DNA of 11,149 nt from JAOTYV01 sp041557595 (lineage in GTDB: Bacteria; Pseudomonadota; Alphaproteobacteria; UBA8366). Position 1 is the first letter of the stretch. The number at the start of each line of letters is the position of its first letter. The notes below the pieces were generated by a model that saw nothing but the letters and a program-made list of their open reading frames with translations, searched no databases and was not told the DNA's origin. Below are positions 6,037 through 11,149 of the stretch, piece by piece. The position numbers were made by a program, and so were the translations under genes. Location: contig JBFFGE010000155.1 in NCBI GenBank assembly GCA_041557595.1, positions 1 to 11,149 of the forward strand. The letters are read 5' to 3'.

Positions 6037-7629
6037 CTATTCGGATCGTACATAGAGGTCAAATTTGGTGTATTGGCCGATAATTCGATATCGACGCCAA
6101 AGCTCCTCAAAGTCGGGGTCAGTTCGGTAAAAGGCCAAGAAATCCAGACTATGGTTGGATTGCGCGCGGAGTGCATTATTGCGGACCAGCACGACACCGG
6201 GACGGTAGCGCCTGAAATCCGCCACAGTCATTTGGGTCGCAAATCGACGTAACGACTTCAGACGCTCCAGTTGCGACGGGTTAGTCTCTTCTGCGAGCTC
6301 ATTTACGATACCGGGCATCAGCCACAGTGCCGAGAATCGGGATGCCCAAGGCCGCTGTTCCAACATGACCATCGGAAACCCGTCGCCAACATGATGGCTG
6401 AATACGAACAAAGCGGTTTCGGGCTTTGTCGCCCGAATCATTTGTGTAAGCGTTGCCGTATGGTAACGCTGCGCACGATGGTAGCCGCGCCAGAGATTCC
6501 CGGCAATGAACATCAATCCGACTGCAAGCAGCAGCATTGCGGACGCGCCTGCGACCATGGTTCGCCGCTGTATTCGCCGAGGTTCGGCGAGAGCCAATAG
6601 ACCTGCGGCGAATACAATCGTCATCAGACTTAATGAGGCGGAAGCGATGAGATATTGATAGCTCCAGCCCTTTCGCTGCAGCAAAAAAATTATCGTTGCG
6701 ACCACTCCGACAATCCCAAAGTGGAAAATTAATGACTTGGCGGCGCGCGAGATGGGGGCTAACCAATTGCCTACCAAAACCAAAAATACCAGACCGAACG
6801 AAGTCACGCCGGTCCTCACAAGACCGCTCCATTTGGCATCGTAGGCAGAATAAAGCTGCAAGGCCGTTTCCGCCACGTCGAACCATCCTGGGAAGAACAT
6901 GGCGATCGCGGCAATACAGCCGGTGCCCGATATCAAGAAAGTCAGGGCATCGGTGTGAAGTAATACCCGCCACGTCCGGAGGCGCACTAATCTCAACGCA
7001 AAAACCACGGCGGGCAGCAGGACAAAGTGCGGCTTGATAGTGGCGCCAATCGTCGCGGCAATGTTGATCCAAATTTCGGCGATGCGCGAGATTTGTGGCG
7101 CGCCCGCGGACCGCATCGCGGCGACGATGACAAAGGGCAGGAATAGTATTGCCGCGACATGCTCCCGCTGGCCGAACATTTGGCGCGGTAACAACAGCAG
7201 CACCCACGCGTAAATGACAATCGTAAATCCGTGCACCGCGGGAAATTCCGAAAACAACCGATGCAACAATCGCCGCGCGGTAAATATCGACCCGCCAATC
7301 AGGGCGAACAGATAGATTAAAAGGCCGGCGTAGAGATCGATCCCGATAAGCCGAGATAACCATACGCCGGGGCAATATATGATGATCGCCATGGGCCAAT
7401 TGACTTCGAAAAAATCATTGCTGTACGTACCGCCGTCGAGCATTCGCTCCGCCGCGATCAATAACCAGACGACGTCGTGATTTGGGGCCGTCAGAAAGGT
7501 GTATCGCGCGATGCTTAGCGCGAATAACGCCCCCACCATCGACCATACCAATGGGGCGCTGCTCCATGGATCGAGCAATAGGGCTCGGACGTAGCCCGCA
7601 GCGCGGCGCGAAATATCAACTAACGACAC
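6037..7629 (-). CDS. Polytopic membrane protein, probable GT-C type glycosyltransferase
   Basis: A 530-aa integral membrane protein with about ten or more hydrophobic segments and a soluble C-terminal domain from about residue 385. The first periplasmic loop carries NHDVVWLLIAAERMLDGG (50-67), then FFEVNWPM (73-80). Asp52 and the ExN of EVN are where GT-C enzymes hold their catalytic acidic residue. LPRQMFGQREHVAAIL (147-162) is another block I associate with this bacterial group. I infer a polyprenyl-phosphate-sugar transferase, but without a clear family name. The start is GTG at 7629-7627, with AAAGGG about ten bases upstream. The next in-frame ATG is residue 31, inside the first helix, and is unlikely. 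It follows the methyltransferase after 47 bases. The 60-base line at 6061, in its 3' end, is only about 47% GC by eye. Confidence 0.75.
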   Translation of the reverse strand: MSLVDISRRAAGYVRALLLDPWSSAPLVWSMVGALFALSIARYTFLTAPNHDVVWLLIAAERMLDGGTYSNDFFEVNWPMAIIIYCPGVWLSRLIGIDLYAGLLIYLFALIGGSIFTARRLLHRLFSEFPAVHGFTIVIYAWVLLLLPRQMFGQREHVAAILFLPFVIVAAMRSAGAPQISRIAEIWINIAATIGATIKPHFVLLPAVVFALRLVRLRTWRVLLHTDALTFLISGTGCIAAIAMFFPGWFDVAETALQLYSAYDAKWSGLVRTGVTSFGLVFLVLVGNWLAPISRAAKSLIFHFGIVGVVATIIFLLQRKGWSYQYLIASASLSLMTIVFAAGLLALAEPRRIQRRTMVAGASAMLLLAVGLMFIAGNLWRGYHRAQRYHTATLTQMIRATKPETALFVFSHHVGDGFPMVMLEQRPWASRFSALWLMPGIVNELAEETNPSQLERLKSLRRFATQMTVADFRRYRPGVVLVRNNALRAQSNHSLDFLAFYRTDPDFEELWRRYRIIGQYTKFDLYVRSE

Positions 7630-7676
7630 TTTAAAATACCCTTTTCGAAATCCATCGAAGGCAGGGAAGCAAAGCC

Positions 7677-8409
7677 TCAGGTACCAACCTTACTCCAAAC
7701 CACAACGACCGATTTTCCCAACATATTGCCCGCCGCCCGATCGAAGATTCGTGACACCGGCACCAAGAGCCGATCCCAAATTTGTATTTGCGAGGCCGTC
7801 GGCATGGTTGAACGGAGGAAAAAACGATTCGCCAGCACCGCGATCAACCCTGCAGAGTCGAAGTAGAACGATTCCGCGACGCTGAGGCCCGGCGGATTTA
7901 GGCCACGGAGGCCAGCCCGGTTGTACCGGCGGAAATGGCCAATTGCGGTGTCGAACGGGCTAAACAACCACTGCCACGCCGGCGCAAGAACCACCAGCCG
8001 GCCACCGGGGAGGAGTAATTTGCCCGCCGCAGCAAGTTCGCCGAAATCGTCTTCGATATGCTCCAGCACGTCGATGTACAGAATCGTGTCGAATTGCGGT
8101 CCATCTGGCAATTCGCGCAACGTGCCCGTTCGGCTCCGGCAAATCGACGGCAACAACCCGGACTTTATTTTGCCGCCGATTTCACTGGACCGCCGCAATT
8201 CCGGTTCCAGGCAAAGCCACCCCCCTCTCATCGCCGCGACAGAGGGCCGCCGTCGTTGTGCCGATGCCCGCGCCCACTTCCAGCACATTGCCGGTAATAT
8301 AGCGACCAAGCCGACTCGCGATATAGCGCTTCCAATTCCGCGCCTCGGCGAATGCGGGCAATTCCGATTCGGAATAAATCCCGAAACCATCGTTCTTGGA
8401 CACAGGCAA
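7677..8409 (-). pseudogene. Class I SAM-dependent methyltransferase, frameshifted
   Basis: Two reading frames together encode one methyltransferase of about 243 residues. The first, from TTG at 8409 (or GTG at 8403), gives FAEARNWKRYIASRLG and the SAM-binding motif I VLEVGAGIGTTT (42-53), then runs to DERG. The second begins WLCLEPELRRSSEIG and continues through FDTILYIDVLEHIEDD (106-121), LLLPGGRLVVLAPA and FDTAIGHFRRY to the stop at 7677. Dropping one base from the six-C run at 8220-8225 (six G on the coding strand) restores DERG-WLCLEPE exactly, where the family expects its second SAM-binding acidic residue. The cause may be a real mutation, a phase-variable tract or a sequencing error. 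The gene begins nine bases after the family 2 transferase stop, so it belongs to the same transcript. Its target is probably a sugar or lipid-linked glycan. Confidence 0.85.
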
Positions 8410-8418
8410 TCTATTTCG

Positions 8419-9381
8419 CTATTCGGCGTTGCGGATGAGGCGCCGCCCCGCGATCAATTTTTCGCTCAGCGTCGCCGGCGTAACGCTGACCAATGGACGA
8501 GAATTCAGCAGCAGGAATACCGATGAGAGCATCAATATTAACAATTGTATGAACAGCACGCCGAGAAATCCGACAGCGTTGGTCGCCCATCCCGGGATCG
8601 CAAGATCGGTTAGAAACCGGATCGCCAGAACAGCGATGGCGGCGATAACGCTGGCGCCTGCCAAGCCGGTACACACAATAAGAAGACGCGAAAACAGAAT
8701 GTCCGAAAACACCGACATCGCGCCGATACCATGAAGAACCAGCGACGGCAGGTTCATGTTCGACCTTCCGGCATACCGCTTGCCCCGGTTCGTCGGAACC
8801 GCCCGTATCGGCAACGGCGACCGAACATAGGCCGCCGCCAGATGGTTCCATACCTCCGGCGTTTGCACGAGACGCTCAAGCGCCCGCGCCGGGATCACGG
8901 AAAAATTGCCAAAATTGATGATCTTGCCCGTCAACACGCGGAACATCATTTTGTAGACCGCATACAGGACGGAAAACAGGACGCCCTCGGACCGCTTGGC
9001 CCGAAGCGTAACAACAATCGCGTCCGGCGCTTCATCCAGCATGGCGATCAACTTCGGAATGTCTTCGGGCCGGTCCTCGCCATCCGCATCCATGACAACG
9101 ACCGCATCCGCGTCGCCGCGCCGCGCAGCCTCGCGCAGGCCGAGGGCAATCGCCCGCTGGCTGCCCATGTTATAGGAAAGGTCCAGAATTTCGATGCCCT
9201 GAACCGCGCCGCCCGTGTCGCTTTCGCCCAGCGTATCCGGCGGCGGCTGACCTGATCCGTCATTCACGAGAATTAGCGACGCCGTCTCGGAACCGCCGGC
9301 AAGCGTCCGATCGATTTCGCCGATCAGATGCCCGAGCGATTCCCAGTCGTCGAATACCGGAATTACGAATGTAAGCCGCAA
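8419..9381 (-). CDS. Family 2 glycosyltransferase, polyprenyl-phosphate sugar synthase type (DPM1/GtrB-like)
   Basis: A 320-aa GT-A fold enzyme with a C-terminal membrane anchor. Motifs in order: TFVIPVFDDWESL (4-16), LILVNDGSG (36-44), LSYNMGSQRAIALGL (68-82), the DxD-type VVVMDADGEDRPEDI (94-108), INFGNFSVI (155-163) and YAGRSNMNLPSL (203-214). Two long hydrophobic segments follow at about 229-257 and 268-293. This layout is that of enzymes that load a sugar from a nucleotide donor onto polyprenyl phosphate at the cytoplasmic face. The sugar cannot be read from sequence. The only possible start is TTG at 9381-9379, because an in-frame TGA lies two codons upstream. A weak TGGTGA precedes it. 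It is the first gene of the minus-strand cluster and would supply donor to the two GT-C proteins, by inference. One line counted by eye is about 68% GC, richer than the two GT-C genes. Confidence 0.9.
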   Translation of the reverse strand: MRLTFVIPVFDDWESLGHLIGEIDRTLAGGSETASLILVNDGSGQPPPDTLGESDTGGAVQGIEILDLSYNMGSQRAIALGLREAARRGDADAVVVMDADGEDRPEDIPKLIAMLDEAPDAIVVTLRAKRSEGVLFSVLYAVYKMMFRVLTGKIINFGNFSVIPARALERLVQTPEVWNHLAAAYVRSPLPIRAVPTNRGKRYAGRSNMNLPSLVLHGIGAMSVFSDILFSRLLIVCTGLAGASVIAAIAVLAIRFLTDLAIPGWATNAVGFLGVLFIQLLILMLSSVFLLLNSRPLVSVTPATLSEKLIAGRRLIRNAE

Positions 9382-9423
9382 ACAGATTCACCAAGGGTTC
9401 GAGAGAGACGAACGTCGCCTCAG

Positions 9424-9452
9424 ACTTAACCGTCGATGGTCCTCCGTGGCAA
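9424..9452 (-). promoter_or_regulatory. Possible promoter for the glycosyltransferase cluster
   Basis: On the minus strand TTGCCA (9452-9447) matches a -35 box at five of six bases. TTAAGT (9429-9424) follows after a 17-base spacer but matches the -10 at only three of six. It is placed about 40 bases before the TTG start of the family 2 transferase, as expected for the head of the cluster. Confidence 0.3.
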
Positions 9453-9478
9453 CATCGTTTAGCGCCTGCCCGGCGCAT

Positions 9479-9496
9479 TCCAATCGCCGCATTGGA
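9479..9496. repeat. Short inverted repeat beside the MmgE/PrpD promoter
   Basis: TCCAAT (9479-9484) and ATTGGA (9491-9496) form perfect six-base arms around a six-base spacer. The right arm ends directly against the -35 box of the plus-strand promoter and lies upstream of the minus-strand promoter candidate. It could be an operator for a dimeric regulator, but arms this short also occur by chance. Confidence 0.3.
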
Positions 9497-9525
9497 TTGT
9501 CGGTGTTTCGGCGAGACCATATAGT
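9497..9525 (+). promoter_or_regulatory. Sigma70-like promoter for the MmgE/PrpD gene
   Basis: TTGTCG (9497-9502, four of six) and TATAGT (9520-9525, five of six) are separated by the ideal 17 bases. Transcription would start near 9532 and leave a leader of about 70 bases. This is the best promoter match in the window. The leader has no obvious riboswitch fold. Confidence 0.5.
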
Positions 9526-9603
9526 CGCGCCCTGCGACAAAACCGCGACGGATGATCCGGCGTCCGGTATGACCGAGTTTGGCGCCAACCTGGGAGAACG
9601 AGA

Positions 9604-10995
9604 ATGGCCAAGAACGATATCGCCGCTAGCAGTCCGATCATCGGCGAACAAATCGCGGACTGGGCGTCGGCGGTAACGCCGGCGACGATTCCCGGCGCGG
9701 TGCGCGGGATGGCGGAGAATGTTCTGCTGGATTTCGCCGGCAACTGCGTCTCGGCGCGCAATTTCGACTATATCCGCAGCCTCACCGAGAGCTGGGACGG
9801 CGCGGGCGATTGCACCGCGTTCGGCCATGCGCGTGGGTTCGATGCGGCCGGCGCCGCGGTCGTCAACGGCACGGCCGCGCATGGCGAGGATTTCGACGAC
9901 ACCTTCGAAGGCTCGCCCGTCCACGCCGGCGCGCCATCCATGCCGGCGGTCCTGGCGGCGTGCGAACGCTACGGCCGCAGCGGCGGCGACGCGCTGACCG
10001 GCGCCGCGGTCGCGATGGAGCTGATGTGCCGCATGACCGTGGTGGCGCCGACGGCGATCCATCGGGCGGGATTTCATCCGACCGCGGTGATCGGCGCGAT
10101 GGGTGCGGCCGCGGGCGTGGGATCGGTGCTCGGCCTCAACCCCGCCGCCATCGCCAACGCGCTCGGCATCGCCGGCAGCATGGCGTCCGGGATCATCGAA
10201 TACCTCGCCGAGGGCACCTGGACCAAGCGCCTGCATCCCGGGTGGGCGGCGCAATGCGGCTTGCGCGCCGCGCTGATGGCGCAATCCGGATTTACCGGCC
10301 CGCGCACCGTATTCGAAGGCACGCACGGTTTCTTCTTCGCCTTCGCCGACCCGTCGATCGATCAGGATTTCTCGCACCTGACCGCCGGCCTCGGCGAGGA
10401 GTGGCGGATGGAACGGCTTGCCTTCAAGCCCTATGCCTGCGGCACCATGGCGCAGCCCTATATCGACTGCGCGATCGGGCTTGCCAAGCGCGGCGTCCGG
10501 GCAGACGACATCGCCGCCATCGAATGCGAAACCGGCGAGGGCATCGTGCACCGGCTGTGGGAGCCGCTGGCCGAGAAACACCGGCCGACGACGCCCTATT
10601 CGGCGAAGTTCAGCATCCCCTATCTGCTGGCCGTCGGCTTCCTCGACGGCGCGGTGGGCCTCGCCCAGTTTTCCGAGGACCGCATCCACGATCCGGCGAT
10701 GCTCTCGCTTACAGGCAAGGTGCGCTACATCGTCGACCCCGATAACGACTATCCGCGCAATTACAGCGGCCACATCCGGGCCACGCTGAACAATGGCGAG
10801 GTCGTGGAATTGCGCCAACCGCATATGCGCGGCGGCGCGCGGGAGCCGCTTTCGCGGGACGAGCTGATCGGCAAGTTCCGCAATAACGTTTTGTTCGGGG
10901 GCTGGAGCGATAGCCGCGCGGACATGTTGTTGACGTGGTGCGACGGGTTGTTCGATGCCGACAGCCTGGCCGGCATCGAACGGTTTCGCGGATAG
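9604..10995 (+). CDS. MmgE/PrpD family protein (2-methylcitrate dehydratase-like)
   Basis: A 463-aa cytoplasmic protein, the normal length for the MmgE/PrpD family, whose known members include 2-methylcitrate dehydratase of propionate catabolism and cis-aconitate decarboxylase. Family blocks in order: AHGEDFDDTF (92-101), GFHPTAVIGAMGAAAGVG (156-173), EGTWTKRLHPGWAA (203-216) with the likely active-site Lys208 and His211, FKPYACGTMAQPYID after residue 270, and TPYSAKFSIPYLLA. The start at 9604 is supported by GGGAG at 9592-9596. Many alphaproteobacterial paralogues stand outside prp operons and act on unknown substrates. No prpB or prpC is visible here, so the specific reaction is not assigned. 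Composition is very GC-rich (about 73% in one line counted by eye), unlike the neighbouring GT-C genes. Confidence 0.93.
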   Translation: MAKNDIAASSPIIGEQIADWASAVTPATIPGAVRGMAENVLLDFAGNCVSARNFDYIRSLTESWDGAGDCTAFGHARGFDAAGAAVVNGTAAHGEDFDDTFEGSPVHAGAPSMPAVLAACERYGRSGGDALTGAAVAMELMCRMTVVAPTAIHRAGFHPTAVIGAMGAAAGVGSVLGLNPAAIANALGIAGSMASGIIEYLAEGTWTKRLHPGWAAQCGLRAALMAQSGFTGPRTVFEGTHGFFFAFADPSIDQDFSHLTAGLGEEWRMERLAFKPYACGTMAQPYIDCAIGLAKRGVRADDIAAIECETGEGIVHRLWEPLAEKHRPTTPYSAKFSIPYLLAVGFLDGAVGLAQFSEDRIHDPAMLSLTGKVRYIVDPDNDYPRNYSGHIRATLNNGEVVELRQPHMRGGAREPLSRDELIGKFRNNVLFGGWSDSRADMLLTWCDGLFDADSLAGIERFRG

Positions 10996-11149
10996 CCTTC
11001 CTGACGCGGCAGGGCTCGACGAAGTGGTCGTCGGGGTTCTGGGCGACGCCGGGGCTGGTGAGTTGCGTGTGCAGGGGCCAGGTGTCGTCGGATGCATCGC
11101 CCGGCGTGCCGTTGTCGTCGCGGTGGTAGATGCAGGCGAAACCGCTGGC
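10996..11149 (-). CDS. C-terminal part of an unrecognised protein (partial, leaves window)
   Basis: Read from the right edge (first codon 11149-11147), one minus-strand frame gives ASGFACIYHRDDNGTPGD, DDTWPLHTQLTSPG and VAQNPDDHFVEPCRV. Almost every codon here ends in G or C, and the residue mix is protein-like, while the other five frames give Arg/Pro/Thr-rich strings. This makes a real coding frame likely. The bias fades near 11000, but no stop occurs until TAA at 10711-10709, deep inside the MmgE/PrpD gene. The true end is therefore unclear: a long convergent overlap, or a lost or shifted stop. I do not recognise the family. Confidence 0.5.

Noticed and set aside
6299..7399. 366-codon minus-strand frame in a second frame of the GT-C gene
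   Set aside because: Same strand but shifted; it lacks the helix pattern and is His/Arg-rich, while the main frame has a full membrane profile.
9388..11097. Very long minus-strand open frame antisense to the MmgE/PrpD gene (569 codons)
   Set aside because: It lies almost wholly opposite a clear MmgE/PrpD gene, is Arg/Ala/Gly-rich and has no recognisable motif; GC-rich genes often leave such long antisense frames.
1..11149. CRISPR array or tandem repeats
   Set aside because: No regularly spaced direct repeats were seen anywhere in the window.

Overview
The window looks like chromosomal DNA from a GC-rich alphaproteobacterium. The evidence is a polA start, a zf-CHCC (NDUFS6-like) protein of the type found in alphaproteobacteria and mitochondria, a tRNA-Arg(CCG) with encoded CCA, and a dispersed-repeat-like palindromic element. 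No genus can be fixed from the sequence alone.

Layout. Positions 1-483 (minus) are the N-terminal part of DNA polymerase I, cut by the window edge. A 109-bp MITE-like palindromic element (612-720) follows and supplies the stop codon of a 59-aa zinc-finger protein (717-896, minus). Divergent from it, an ABC-2 type ATPase (1030-2025) overlaps by ATGA with a lipoprotein alpha/beta hydrolase of the lysophospholipase type (2022-3077). The hydrolase stop codon lies inside tRNA-Arg(CCG) (3068-3144). Next come an AhpD/carboxymuconolactone-decarboxylase-fold protein (3272-3823) and a possible 58-aa membrane peptide (3909-4085).

Positions 4149-9381 form a four-gene minus-strand cluster, read in this order: a membrane-anchored family 2 glycosyltransferase (DPM1/GtrB type), a SAM methyltransferase broken by one extra base in a C6/G6 run, and two polytopic GT-C-fold glycosyltransferase-like proteins. 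A coherent reading is that the family 2 enzyme makes a polyprenyl-phosphate sugar and the GT-C proteins use such donors on the periplasmic face to decorate an envelope glycan, lipid or protein. Single 60-base lines counted by eye give about 47-57% GC in the GT-C genes, against about 68% in the family 2 gene and about 73% in the downstream MmgE/PrpD gene, so the cluster may be compositionally mixed.

Divergent from the cluster, a good sigma70-like promoter drives an MmgE/PrpD family gene (9604-10995). The last 154 bases carry a convincing minus-strand coding frame of an unrecognised protein that leaves the window. I see no CRISPR array, transposase, integrase, rRNA or phage gene. No clearly new system is proven. 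The best candidates for a second look are the glycosylation cluster with its frameshifted methyltransferase, the ABC ATPase coupled to a lipoprotein lipase without a permease, and the gene ends created by a repeat and by a tRNA.
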